64,000 nt of DNA from Mesostigma viride. Taxonomy: Eukaryota; Streptophyta; Mesostigmatophyceae; Mesostigmatales; Mesostigmataceae. The stretch spans positions 606,001 through 670,000 of the forward strand of contig RPFO01000436.1 in the NCBI GenBank assembly GCA_009746045.1. Direction: 5' to 3'. Shown here piece by piece: positions 10,499 through 22,375 of the stretch. A program made the translations under genes and the position numbers. Below the pieces are notes generated by a model. It was not told the origin of the DNA. It did not search any database and was given only the letters and a program-made list of their open reading frames with translations. The stretch's first letter is position 1; each line of letters starts with the position of its first letter.

Positions 10499-13400
10499 TC
10501 AGCAGCAGCGCTTGGAGGCAGCGCGTGCATCAGTGCGGTGCGCCTGCGACGCGTGCACCAGCATACGCATGGCGCCGGCCAGCGCCGCCAGCAAAGCGAC
10601 GAGCACCATGAGGGTGCGGCGGTTGAGCGCGCCGCTCATGACTGCGTAGCTGAGGCCGTACAGGCTCGCGCCGCCCAGCAGGAGAAACCAAAAGAGCATG
10701 ATCTGGCAAACGATAGAGGTAGCGGTCACAATCAACTCAGTTACGCTTATCAGTACAGAGCATGATCGGCAGAGTCTTGGTACAGACCAGGGGATATTGA
10801 TGGGACGCTTAACTGGCTGTTTGCGACAATCCCAGAGCGAGTGTGCACTGGGGGGTGGGGTGGGTTGAGGGTCCGAACCCCCCCCCCCCTGGTACAGGTT
10901 GAGGGGTAGGGGCGGGTTGAGCCCCCCCCCCCCCCCTGCCCCCCTTCTGTAGTACTAGCAGGGGAAATACGGTGGGGGTGGGGGTGGGGTGGCAAAGCCC
11001 CCACCCCCTGGTACAGGTTGAGGGGTAGGGGCGGGCTGAGAACCCTCCCCCCCCGAAGGGGGGGGGGGGGGGGGGGGGGGCGGTTCTAACACCCCCCACC
11101 CACCCACCCCTGGTCAGGGGGGGGAGGGGGGTAGTGGACACCCGCTCCAGGATTGTCGTGAACAGCCAGTTAAACAAAAAGACATGATGTGGCAAAAAGT
11201 ATAGCCAGCGGTCACAATATATTTACTACTAGTGAATTTGGTATTAAGTACAGAGCATGATTTGCGACGGGGCTTCACAGCGCTCTGCCAGAGTGAACCC
11301 CAGAGTGGACCCTGGATGATTTGGGATCTCGCCTTTTATTGGGAGTTCTTTTGCCAAACAAAACCATGACACGCAGTAGGCGGTAATGAGACACAAGCGC
11401 GTAATCCGGTATGTCCTGGAGGCAGCGGGCGCACCAAATGAAACAATAATAAGACAGAATAGTGAATAGCCCCACGCCAACTAGGACAAAATAAGACAGG
11501 ATAGCCTCACACCAAATATGACAACAATAAGAAAGGATAACCCTGCAGCAGCGGAGGAGCTTGACCTGGCGCAGTAGAGGCAGAAGCCACAAAAAGCCTG
11601 AATTTAGACGGCGTGCCATCACTACCATGACCTGGCAAGATTCTTGGGGACAGGAAGGGGAGGATTCAATTCCATATTGCCCAGCACTGAAGGAGCAAGC
11701 ACCCTAAGAATCATAAATACAACAAATAAAACCGTTCCATGATGCTACTACATAAATAATGCACCCTCAAGCACATATACTCGCCATCACTGCTGACAGA
11801 GCAAAACCAGGGAGCAACTGCGGTGTAAAAGCTGTGTAGCTGGTGGGGCACCAACTAGCGCCAACGACATAGGGAACGATTCCGTCCCACAATGCCCAGT
11901 GGGGCAGGGAGTTAGCGTGGGGAGAATGTGGAGGCACTCATACAACTAGAGCAACCATGAATGCACATACTAGAGTATGAACCAAGCAATTAAGCTAAAC
12001 TTGAGTATCTTGCATCTGAACTTGATGAAATGTGTGCAAAAGCAAGTAAACATCAGTGAAACAGTCATTTGCCTGCATGACCGGGCTCACATGTTACTCT
12101 CGTTCAACATTAAAATTATATAATAATAATAAAAGGCAATTAAAACCAGCTTCGGGGGAAAAGAGCCAACAAACAGCGTGGCACACGGAGTCATGTGAGG
12201 GGATGATGACATTGTACTGTTACCAGTTAGGCATGATGAATTTGAAGATGTGTGTTGCTAGGACATGGGCTGGGCCCGAACCGGTACTCGGCCTCTTGAT
12301 TAGACTACGTACATAATTAGGGAATGGGCTGGGCCCTGAGCGGTACTCGGGATAGTTGCCGAACGTCCCTTGCGCCTTGTGCGTCTTGAGGATGGCGTCC
12401 TGTTCCAAAAGAAGACGCCGCAGGACCGGCAGGTATTAGTCCAGCGAGCTTTTGAGGAAACCGAGAAACCTCAAGGCAAACCACCAACACATTCGCAACC
12501 AAGAAATCCCATCACCGGAATTCTCCTGCCTTCTTCCCACCTGACCCCCCCCCACCCACCCCCTTTTCCTCCTATTCATCACCCCCCCCACACACACACC
12601 CTTTTCCTCCTATTCATCACCCCCCCACCAACCCCCCTTTCCTCCTATTCATCACCCCCCACACACACACCCTTTTCCTCCTATTCATCACCCCCCACAC
12701 ACACCCTTTTCCTCCTATTCATCACGCAGCCCCACATCTGACCTACTCTTTCTAACCCGGACACACACTAGAACTATGGAACCTGAATCTCATCAATAAC
12801 ACCCTTAAACCTCACCTCCTCGTCCGCATCTCGCCCCTTATGAATCATATACTAAATAGTGGCAGTATACTCTTGTTCGCCCCTTATGAATCATATACTA
12901 AATAGTGGCAGTATACTCTTGTTCGCCCCTTATGAATCATATACTAAATAGTAGCAGTTTACTCTTGTTCGCCCCTTATGAATCATATACTAAATAGTAG
13001 CAGTATACTCTTGTTCGCCCCTTATGAATCATATACTAAATAGTGGCAGTATACTCTTGTTGCAACAGGGAGCTCGCCTTCCCCACGAACAGGTCGCGCA
13101 GATACTGCGCCCTTTCCTCCTGCTCCATCCTGGCCCCTATTCATCATATACGTATACATTACTATAGTGACCCCACCTTCTCCACGAACAGTCGTGGAGA
13201 ACCCGAAGTCATCCAGCTCCACATATATCCCCGATATCCTTACCAGCTATCGATTACAATAGTGACCCCACCTTCTCCACGAACAGGTCGCGCAGGTACT
13301 GCGCTACCTCCTCGTCCTCAAAGGGGAGGTTCTTCAGCTCGATGCGGCGCACCAGCACGTGCATCTGGGTTATGAAGAGATGTCATCAGCAGCGGTGCGC

Positions 13401-16400
13401 ATCATTGGCTTTTATTTACGGTTAGTACAAGCTTGACGCGGGCACGCCAGCACGTGCATCTGGGCTATAAATAGACATGTGTCATTGGGCCATGGCCCAC
13501 ACGGATCATTGGTTGTTTGTAGTTCGTTCCAACGTGCTCCTGCACGGCTACACACCCTTGAGTGCATCTGAGGGAAGCTTCATGGGTGCCTTGTGTTCCC
13601 ACGCAGTGCATGCATGAGCGGGTGAGGGCGCAACATCACATCATGGCTTTCATCAAATGATTATGTATGACGTCAACTCGAGGGGAGTAAATGGAGCGAG
13701 AAGAAAGTGGACGGGGGCTGGGGAAAGACAAACGGGAAGGGAATGCAAGTCCAGGATGAACCAATGCAGCAATCCGAATTTTGCGCTGCACCTAGAGGCA
13801 ATCCCAGCGGTACAACTATACACTTTTGAGGATTCCACGTCATAACAAACAAATGATGCGACCCGTGTGCTATTCGGTGTCCATGCCATGACTTGCTCCT
13901 GACCACCGCATCTCCCGTGGCATGGGTGACATGACTTTTGAGGACTCGTACGTCATCTTTTTGCAGTGGGAAGGAGCTACATTAATTAAGAACATAACTC
14001 CGCTGGGAGCTTATGTAACAGGAAAGGACCTATATATATAGTGGCTATGTTTATCTCCCTTCCCTTCTGCAAGTTAGCAATCTCAATCCTTATCTTTCCT
14101 CTCCTTGAAACTCAATGAAACTAGTGCATAACGTCCCCCTCTTGTAATTGAGCAAAGTTATCCTCATCGTCCCCCTCGTGCGCTTGTGCCAAGTTAACGC
14201 TTCCTCCCTTGAGTGTTGGGAGGCAGAGCAATGTTTACCTGGCATGGCAATTCTTATGCTCGTCCCCCCCGGCTGAACAAATACAATTCTAGCCCTTACC
14301 TCCAGGAACAGTTCTAGTCCTTACCTCCCCCCCTTTGCGGTTGAGCAGGCTGTTCACTGTCGGCTGGGGCCTGTCCTCCGGGAACACCCAGGTGACGTCG
14401 AACAGGGTAGGCATGAAGCTGCGCAGGTGTTGCACTGAGGAGACAAAGCCCTGCAAGACGGAGTATAGTGACCGCATACAGTTACCACGCTCAGTGATTA
14501 TGCAAGGGTGGTTGGCATCCGGTGGATTTAGGGATGAGCACGTTCTCAGGTGCTTCTACATGCATTACTCTAATGGAACAACACACTCTGCAAGGACGGA
14601 GCATGCCATACCGCCCCACCTTGGACTTGGGGATGAGCACATTCTCCGGTACGTGCATGCCCTGCTGGCGCGCGTACTCCTGCGCGTCAACCAGCTTGCG
14701 TTGCGTGAAGCGCGTTCCCTCAGGGAAGAGCACGACAACAAACGGAACCGGGTATGACGCCAGCCGGCCAAACGCACGCTGCGGGGTGGCAGCAAGGGGG
14801 GCGGGAGGTGTGTATGGGGGGGGGGGGGGATGGTGTGTTAGCACATAGGGGGGTTGGAGTTAAGGAAGCTTTGATGCCAAAGGATGCACGGCTTGGTTCA
14901 TTCCCCAGTCAGGTTCACTGGATCAAGTTCCCTAACGGTACAGCACATCGTGCGCCTTGAGCCGGCACGCGTCGTGCGACCATCCCCCCAGCACAGGTCA
15001 CTCTACGCTACAGTGGCCAGCACATCGTGCGCCTTGAGCCGGCACGCGTCGTGCGACCATCCCCCCAGCACAGGTCACTCTACGCTACAGTGGCCAGCAC
15101 ATCGCGCACCTTGAGCCGGCACGCGTCGTGCAACCATCCCCCCAGCACAGGTCACTCTACGCTACAGTGGCCAGCACATCGTGCGCCTTGAGCCGGCACG
15201 CGTCGTGCAACCATCCCCCCAGCACAGGTCACTCTACGCTACAGTGGCCAGCACATCGAGCACCTTGAGCCGGCACGCGTCGTGCGACCATCCCCCCAGC
15301 ACAGGTCACTCTACGCTACAGTGGCCAGCACATCGAGCACCTTGAGCCGGCACCCGTTGTGCGACCACCCCCCCAGCACAGGTCACTCTACGCTACAGTG
15401 ACCAGCGCATTGCGCACCTTGAGCCGGCTCTCGTCGTGCGACCAGTTGCGCGAGATGGACACGTACTCAGAGAACCACCAGGACCAGCCCAGCACGGGGA
15501 GCACGACCAGAATGGACTTGACGACGGCCTTGGTGGCGCCCAGCAGGCCAAAGCGCTGCCGCACACAGTAACGAGGAAAAGAAAGGAAAATCGAGGGCAA
15601 ATAAAAATAGAATTACTATAATTATTTCATTTTTACTTTCCAGCAGCACAAGTAACACGGCCCTCCTGGCCGGCGCCGTGCACGATAGAACGACCGGATA
15701 GGCTCAGTTGGTGGCAAGTTGTGGCCCTCGGTGGCGGATGGTAGAAATCATTGTTGGTAAAAAATGGGGGTACAAATCTCTTGTGTGGTTGAGGATAGCG
15801 GAGGGGCCATCCTGACCCGCGCGCAAGAGGGAAGGGGGGAATGGGAAATGGGTCCAACGCAGGGGTGGGCATTGGTGGAGTGGGAGAGCAATTGGAGAAT
15901 GGGAGTGGCACATGAGCTGGAGAGAGGGGGGGAATGGAAACGGGGAATCGGCCAACAGCCATGCAAATGGGAAGTGGAAGCCGGAGGGGGGTTAAGCAGG
16001 ACAGAATACGGTGTCCTGACGAGCAGACTCGGTGTACTGTTAAGCATAAGCAGGACTAGTAGCACGGAGGAGCAGGACTGGTGGCACTGATAGGCCGGTA
16101 GCCTGTCTGACCATCCCTCAAAGTGCTTGGCTCGCAGTTTTAAGGACCCTTCGCCACGGAAGGATTCAGCCCACCTCGAGCACGATCCAGCCCACAAGCC
16201 AGTCGACGTCGCTGCGGTGGTTGCAGACCATCAGCGCGTGCTCGTTGCCTGCGGGTACACACGCAGGAATTAGAATAAATAAGCACACACCAGTATCCAT
16301 TTTAAAAATACAATACCATTGCCTTCAACGAATACAGTGTCATCAGCAAGCGACAAACGTGAAAACGCCAGCTGCCCAAATCCGAGATCCCGCAGAACAG

Positions 16401-18746
16401 CAAAAACGGATACATGTTTAAACACATTAGTTATTTATTGGAATCGATGAAACTACTATGTTATTATCACTGTTGTTACTCAGGAGCCTCTTGGCTAGTT
16501 TTCGGCTCTGTCTTGCGCGCCGGTAGATGCAGAGCTCCAAATCGCCGATACATCTGGCATTAGAGTCATTACTTCCCTACGTGCTTCCGTCGGTTGCACG
16601 AGTACGCATCCACTACTACTAAAAGCTAGTAAAGACTGTTCATCAGGTACTAGCAGTTAACTAAAATAAAGAGGAAAGAAGAAGCCACAGTAGATTAAAT
16701 GCTGGATCGCTGTAGTGAATTACATTCCTCGCGTGCGGCCCCATGGAATGCATGGACCAGGCACACATGGCGCCACACTCATGACTATAATAATATCTAC
16801 TACATGACTATACTATAATATCTACTACATGACTATAATAATATCTACTACATGACTATACTATAATATCTACTACATGACTATACTATAATATCTACTA
16901 CATGACTATACTATAATATCTACTACATGACTATACTATAATATCTACTACATGACTATACTGTAATATCTACTACATGACTATATAATTATCCACTGAT
17001 CCCTCTGCGCTTATACACGACCAACCAAATGTTCTTAACGCGGTGGATAGAAATGTTAGCCCTTACTAAGCTATCCACCACCTTGATGGTGAATTGGCTA
17101 TCATCGTATATAGGCTGGCATATTGATTAGCCCTTACTAAGCTATCCACCACCTTAATGGTTAATTGGCTATCATAGCATATAGGCTATCATATTGATTA
17201 GCCCTTACTAAGCTATCCACCACCTTACTCAAAGTAATAGAGTAGTAGTAACAGGAGAAGGAATGGTGTAGCAGTAACCTTCTCCAAAAAGAGCTCACCC
17301 ATCGCCTTGTAGGTCTCCTCGGTCCCAAACAGCCGGACCTGCGGCAGGGGGGTGCCAGGGTGGACTTAGGGGGTCAACACACACACAAGGTTCTCGCGTG
17401 CCACAGAGAGACATGGGAGAGAAAGAGAGGACGGAGAAGGGTGGGCAGACAGAAGAGGCTCCTGCAAGAAACACACAAGGGAGAAAAATGCTGCAAGGGA
17501 GCAGCTGGGGGTAGGATGCGGCTCGAAGCTGCTATCGGTCAAGTGACGGCATCAGCACACGCACCGATGTGAGCGAGGGAAAGAAACCGCAGGATAGGCG
17601 GGGACAGAACCCTTAGCCAGTTAGGGGGCAGAAAGAAGAGGCTCATGGGACAAACATGAGGGAGAGAACTGTTACGTGGGACCCCTCATGAGACCGATGA
17701 CAGGCACCTAGCACACCAATGACATCATCAAAACGCAGACATAGATGTCACGGAGGACAAGCACGAGCCCACAGACACAACCATCATGGAGCGGATGGCA
17801 TAAAAAAACACAAAATAGCATAATTGAATAGATCATGGGGAAGATAAAAAAAAAAAAGTTAAGGGGAACTCATGTATAAGTAATGGGCGACAATTTGCCG
17901 GGATTAGCCAAGAGTGTTTGAAGAAGGGGCCCACACTTTATTGCCTGTGCGTGGCCGGGGGTTGAAGTAATGTGGGACTTCCGTTCTCGTCGAAGTCTGC
18001 TCAAATGACAGTACATATGACAGTGTCCTGAGGCTCCAATGACAGTGCCGTCATGAGCACATGATCCATGACATCACGAGCAAAATGACATGAGCAATAC
18101 CATAGCGCCGAACTCGCCTTGGGTTCCCTCATCGTTGGGGTTCGCGATCCCTATGTGGCATCGGTGGCACCATCGCCTATCACTATGGGCATGCATTGAC
18201 TTAAACCTAAAAGTAATATCCATACAGAACCACAGTAGGAACTGTTACCATATATACGTTATTATCTTCATATTTTCACTGTAGATACTACGTGGCGGAG
18301 CCCCCCAATCGCTTGACAGTGGCGCCAAGCTAACAGAACGAGCAGATGCCAATTACATGACCGTGAGGGATGGATCTCAATGAAAGACTTTGCCGCTTGA
18401 AAAATTGAAAAAAATACAGCCATGTAGGCCCTTGCTGGCCCAAAAACAACAAAATTTAAAACAAAATTCAAAAGAATAGCAAATGACGCATAGTTAGCCG
18501 CAGGAACTTATCGCCTGATAACGACAAAGACCTTGATGCATGAAAAAAGCAATGCCTGCCCGATGGCAAGGAGCCAACAGTGCACATCCAGACAGGGAGT
18601 AGGGCGATGCCCATGGATGTTACCTTAAGGCCACCCCACCATTCTGCGAACCAGACGGTCTGGGCCCACCAGCATCGGACCATGTAGCAGTTCACTAGTC
18701 GATACGCCCGCAGGGAGAAAGGCCTCAACGTCAGCCAGATTACGAG
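10499..18746 (-). CDS. 1-acyl-sn-glycerol-3-phosphate acyltransferase (LPAT2-type), nine exons
   Basis: Minus-strand exons in coding order are 18746-18624, 17338-17299, 16248-16175, 15555-15418, 14778-14620, 14450-14325, 13364-13272, 12399-12313 and 10702-10499 (stop TGA). All introns are GT-AG and the phases join without a break to 347 residues. LPAT2 enzymes make phosphatidate from lysophosphatidate and acyl-CoA at the ER. The motifs are in order: WWGGLK before the core, NHRSDVDW (catalytic NHX4D, exon 3), FPEGTRF (exon 5), [11 protein letters not shown] joined to GF (exons 5 and 6), and two C-terminal hydrophobic helices (exon 9). Arabidopsis LPAT2 is about 389 residues. The missing part is the N-terminal helix, whose exon I could not find; an ATG at 18755, directly upstream and in frame, is the alternative start. 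The introns hold many minisatellites and copies of the exon ends. Confidence 0.88.
10840..11125. repeat. G/C-tract-rich repeat in the last intron of the acyltransferase gene
   Basis: Several units built on GGTACAGGTTGAGGGGTAGG separated by runs of C or G, including a run of about 26 G near 11056-11081. The flanking pieces TTAACTGGCTGTTTGCGACA (10810) and its inverse near 11150-11175 make the block an imperfect inverted repeat. G-quadruplex or slippage-prone DNA is likely. Confidence 0.75.
11179..11260 (-). repeat. Copy of the exon 9 acceptor region
   Basis: The segment from about 11179 to 11255 matches 10689-10770. It shares AAAAG..CATGAT.TGGCA, then AGC GGTCACAAT, then AGTACAGAGCATGAT. This is the 3' splice site and first codons of acyltransferase exon 9 plus upstream intron, duplicated about 490 bp further upstream in the gene. 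Confidence 0.65.
12261..12293 (-). repeat. Copy of the exon 8 end, 60 bp downstream
   Basis: 12261-12293 and 12321-12353 share GGGCTGGGCCC, a short variable spot and CGGTACTCGG. The second is the coding end of acyltransferase exon 8 and the first lies in the following intron. The true donor GTACGT is at 12312-12307. Confidence 0.7.
12540..12725. repeat. Minisatellite, about 37 bp period
   Basis: Five units of CACCCCCC(CA)n CCCTTTTCCTCCTATTCAT in the intron between acyltransferase exons 7 and 8. The units differ mainly in CA and C run length. Confidence 0.85.
12832..13061. repeat. 46 bp tandem repeat, five units
   Basis: Starts at 12832 and 12878 and on with a 46 bp period (CGCCCCTTATGAATCATATA, then CTAAATAGTGGCAGTATACT). 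The units are nearly identical. It lies in the intron after acyltransferase exon 7. Confidence 0.92.
13074..13191 (-). repeat. Two copies of the exon 7 end in the following intron
   Basis: The end of exon 7 (13272-13317) is copied at 13074-13125, covering about 50 bp and still readable as [11 protein letters not shown]. It is copied again at 13165-13191, where 27 bp are identical to 13260-13286 and include the donor GTGGGGTCACTA. Spacings are about 95 and 190 bp. Confidence 0.8.
13981..14035 (-). mobile_element. Tiny family A 3' end insertion
   Basis: Read on the minus strand, CTGTTACATAAGCTCCCAGC is followed by GGAGTTATGTTCTTAATTAA: the family A 3' stem-loop plus tail, with almost no body. 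It lies in the intron between acyltransferase exons 6 and 7. Confidence 0.6.
14523..14563 (-). repeat. Copy of the exon 5 end in the following intron
   Basis: 14523-14563 matches 14622-14650 (GGGATGAGCAC.TTCTC.GGT, still readable as PENVLIPKS on the minus strand), about 100 bp downstream of the true exon end. The donor is lost. A second shared piece, CTGCAAG.ACGGAG, near 14451 and 14588 suggests that the unit once covered the whole short intron. Confidence 0.7.
14941..15430 (-). repeat. 77 bp tandem array of the exon 4 5' splice site
   Basis: Units start at 14941, 15018, 15095, 15172, 15249, 15326 and 15403, a constant 77 bp period. The last unit overlaps the true end of acyltransferase exon 4 (15418). 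Each unit holds about 27 bp of exon end (CTTGAGCCGGC..CGTCGTGCGACCA) and the junction. On the minus strand the junction reads AAG then GT in the true site and in three copies (15095, 15249, 15326), and AAG then GC in the other three. The array fills most of the intron between exons 4 and 5. Confidence 0.92.
16790..16985. repeat. 25 bp AT-rich minisatellite
   Basis: About eight units of TACTACATGACTATACTATAATATC, in the intron between acyltransferase exons 2 and 3. Confidence 0.9.
17040..17225. repeat. Tandem repeat, about 70 bp period
   Basis: Two and a half units beginning CCCTTACTAAGCTATCCACC and including ATTGGCTATCAT, beside acyltransferase exon 2. Confidence 0.8.
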
Positions 18747-19424
18747 CTGCAGCATAAATTAGCACGCAGTAATTTGCAGGCATAAGTCGCCAATTAGAAC
18801 GATGATTTAGCACGGAAAGGCATATTTACGTAAGCGCTCAGAAGAACGGGGGGCATCATGAGCCAACATTCACAGGAAGCTGTCCAGCTACTGTCACGCA
18901 ACACAAGAAAATCTTAGTAACATTTGCAGCATTTTCCACCTATCCCGAAACAATAAATCGGCCTCGTACCTGCATGAAGTTCATTATGAGTCCGCTTGCT
19001 ATGAAAAGCAGCAACAGTGGTAAAGCTATAATTGAAGTAAACGAACCCATTTGCCTCACGTATACAACTAAATCGCAGGATAACAAAAATTACTAAGATA
19101 AGACAATCGTGGATCTCATTATCGTAAAGGTAAGCAAGCTCAAAAGCCGCGCTCCCTTCTTGCAGCCCTCTTAACTGCGATATTTGCAGCTTCGATATTT
19201 TCCTCTCCGAATGTGCGTACGTAGGCTTGAGGTGCCTCAACATATGGCGTACACATGGCATCCCCAGCTAGCCTCCAAGTGCGCATGTCGCTGCACCCAT
19301 AGCCAACGTACGTCAGTCCACGCACGGAGTGCGCGCGGGAAGCAAGTGACGTGTCCGGTGGCTGGCCGCAAGTGGCAAGGAGGTAACTGTACTAGAAAAT
19401 GCCGTATACGGACAGGACATACCT

Positions 19425-19455
<31 letters not shown>

Positions 19456-19526
19456 GGCGAAGCGTCGGTACGGCATCCATCAGCAAGGGAATACGCGCGG
19501 TGCTACATGATCTCCCCACGGAGTCA

Positions 19527-19740
19527 TGCTATACAGTACAGTCATTCACGCCTTAAGTTGGGTTGGCTTAAGTTGTGTTCACTCCTTCAGTTGGGTCGAA
19601 TAGGATTTCGGTATTTCGAGTTCAAAGTAGTTCAGAATAGTATGCTTTATTATCTTCAGTTCAAGTTGGTAGAGTTTAGTAGAATCATTCACGCCTTAAG
19701 TTGGGTTCACACCTTCACTTGAAAACCTCGAACCAGCCTA
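19527..19740. repeat. Left arms of a set of inverted repeats
   Basis: TCATTCACGCCTTAAGTTGG occurs at about 19541 and 19686 on the plus strand. The same sequence occurs inverted at 22383-22415 and 22500-22530. The match with 22383-22430 continues outward for another dozen bases (CTATAC.AGTACAG). The arms bracket the L1-like fragment at 19741-21924. Confidence 0.7.
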
Positions 19741-21924
19741 CGGGGCAGGGTCCTCATCACCAACCAAATGTTATTCTCCAAAGTGCTCTACTACTGCCAA
19801 GGTCACCCACCTAACGAGTACACCACCAAGATCATCCAACGAATCGGCAGCAATTTTGTTTGGAAACAGCAGGGTATCATAACACACACGGTGCCGGGAT
19901 GGATCGATCGGGACATGCCCCTATATGCCATGGGTTCAAGGAGGCTTGGGCTTACATAATATGGAGTGGCGCTTATGGTCAGTGTACACCAAACAGATCC
20001 TAACCGCTTTCATAGGCGTTAACGCACACCCTGGTTGTATGTTGGCACAAGAAGCTTTCGCCACAACCTATACCCACAACAATGGTACATCATGGCACTT
20101 GGGGGCAGCAATACTTACATGTGCGCTCACTTCGTATAAAGGCTTATCATGGTACTGGGCACGTATGTGGAAAGGTTATAAGAACCTAAAACCGGACAGA
20201 ATCGCTCACCCTACCACGCGGGAAGAGGTGGCACGCCAACCATTATTCTGATCAGACACTCCGCAAAGGTGAAAACCTTTGCGTTCAGTGCCGGGCCGCG
20301 GAAAACGCGGAAAACGCGATCTACAAATGAATCCGACCTGAATCGAACTGGGGACCTCTCGCACCAAATTTTGCTGACAATAGGACGGACGTCTCCAACC
20401 ATTATATTTCAATGATTTGCTGCGCGATAGTGAGCATAATGTGTTTGGTGTTTTAAGCGGCCGCAACCCATATGAGGGCTTTTTGACGGCCAACCCGCCG
20501 GTTACGCGAATCATCGATTTATACGCGGCTGACGGTGACCGATATCGCCTCCTAACATACACGGAAATCAGTGCGTGGATCGCAAACATGCCCAGCCGAC
20601 CAGCTTGGGACAACCTTCTACAAGCAATTCCCGCAGGATGGCATACCCTCATGACAACCCCACGCAAACCCCTACAAGTCGGGGAATGGGTGAGCTATTA
20701 CCCGGATCGCGACACGTCCATACATAAGGGCTGCATCGTTGCGGTCGCGTCGACGGGCGTTACCATACAATTGCTCCAGGAGACACCCAACGGTCAAGGA
20801 CTTCTCGGCAAATTGATTACATCGTACGCCTACATTCCAGCATTTCAATGTCACCGCATTCGAGTGGTCCCGTGGTCACTGTCACAGGCGTGCATGTTAC
20901 CCCTGGACCCCACCACAGTGATACGCGACACCACATGGCTACATGTTGGCAAGGGGCGACTGGACACGCTTGCTCTAGACCCGCTAGAATTTGGGTGGGT
21001 CCTCACATCTGGCGGCACCCCCATGACGAAATGCCTATTCGAGTACACGGCAGACTGGGGATACCGGCTACTTCTACATAAAAATCATAGGATGCACCCG
21101 GGTCGCCTGCGCTGGCACCCCGAGTGGCCGGGCTACACCTGGATCAAGAACATTACCTTGGCAGTTGATCACCCATTGGTTGACAAACGGGCCACCGACG
21201 TCCAGCACCTGCTTATGCATCGGGCCATCGGGGTCAATTCCCAATTGCACCACCGGTACTCCCACACGGCGGCGTGCTTATGCAACTTTCCAGATGAAAC
21301 AATTGAGCACAGATTTCTGGACTGCCAACTCGCAGGGGTTTGGCAATGGCTGCTGGGTATATGGGCCAAGTGGATGGCTATTACAGCTCCCCCCACCACC
21401 GTCACACTATCTACGGTTATTTTCGGCATCACGGGCCGGGATTACGGGACGCGAGCCTCACAGCCAACCAGATGGCATGGATATGGCTCCGCACGACGAT
21501 GCTTCACACCATATGGCAAGTTCGCAACGAGACCGTATTCACGTTACGTGCCGCGTACACGAGAGGTGCCGTGGTCCGCCGGTTTATCTCATCTTGGAAC
21601 CTGGCTATGCGTCGTTACTGGCTCCTGGCGACGGAACAACACAAAGTATGGGACCCGGGCCCTAACAATGACACCCCCAGCCCACTGGAAGTCTTCCATG
21701 CACTCATGGGCATGAACCAGGTCTTTACACGTATGCCGGATGACGATATATCTACAGTACAATGGCTACCTTGGTCGCAGGGCGCGCCTTATCACTACAA
21801 TACGGTTCGTAGGAGACGCGAAATGAGTGAGAATGTTACCCGAGCGGTAACGAGGATTCGCACCGTTGATTTTAACATATGTTTCTTTTTTTGCGCCATT
21901 TGGCGAGCATCGACTGGAGCCTGA
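19741..21924 (+). mobile_element. L1-like LINE, C-terminal half of ORF2
   Basis: It begins with the end of the reverse transcriptase (MLFSKVLYYCQGHPPNEYTT, then FVWKQQG, then GGLGLHNMEWRLWSVYTKQI). It continues after a SINE insertion with a long frame at 20405-21430 ending in the zinc-binding RT tail (HTAACLCNFPDETIEHRFLD, C then W). It resumes in another frame at about 21430-21880 (MLHTIWQVRNETVFTLRAAY). L1-type elements copy themselves by target-primed reverse transcription; here the endonuclease and RT core are missing. Apart from the SINE and about two frame changes the frame is long and clean, so the copy is fairly young. The inverted repeats on both sides are not part of known L1 structure. 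Confidence 0.7.
20247..20394 (-). mobile_element. tRNA-like SINE, 148 bp, inside the LINE
   Basis: The 11 bp target duplication CCAACCATTAT lies at 20236-20246 and 20395-20405. Read on the minus strand, the head is tRNA-like: GTCCTATTGTCAGC is A-box-like, and AGTTCGATTC is B-box-like about 35 bases on. A body follows with CGCGTTTTCCGCGTTTTCCG and the 3' end GGAGTGTCTGATCAGAA. A second copy is at 30293-30445. Transcription by RNA polymerase III from the internal boxes is expected for this class. Confidence 0.85.
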
Positions 21925-22375
21925 ACCTAGCGGGGGGAATCGTGCGGGGGAATCTTGCGGGGGAATCTTGCGGGGAAAAATTCCAAACGTGAATTTAGCG
22001 AAGTCCTACTACATTTTGCTTGGGTGCACGGTACTACAGTTTCGTCACTGAAAATTTTCTGTAGTTGCGTTGGTGTTTCGTACGTTCCGCTGAAATTTTC
22101 GTGTTCAGTGCCCAGATCACAATTTGATCCGGGCGCAAAATGATTGGCTGTACGGTACGAACCAAAAACGAAATTTTAGTATCTAAGTTCCGCAGCGCTT
22201 GCTGAATTTGCCCCGGAAGCCCGGGGGCACTTTCCCCGCTGAAAAAGGTGTCCGCGGAAGCGAATTGTAGTGTTAATGCGGGCAACCCAATTTAGGCACA
22301 ACTAGGCATTTCAGGCTATTTTTGGCATACCTGGGTCACCTTAACTGTTATATGGAAATAAACTAACACCCATTT

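Noticed and set aside
14941-15430. CRISPR-like array
   Set aside because: Units are fully repeated with no unique spacers, in an intron of a eukaryotic gene.
20340-20400. A free tRNA gene on the minus strand
   Set aside because: The A- and B-box-like parts sit in a 148 bp insert with target duplications and a second dispersed copy; a SINE explains it better.
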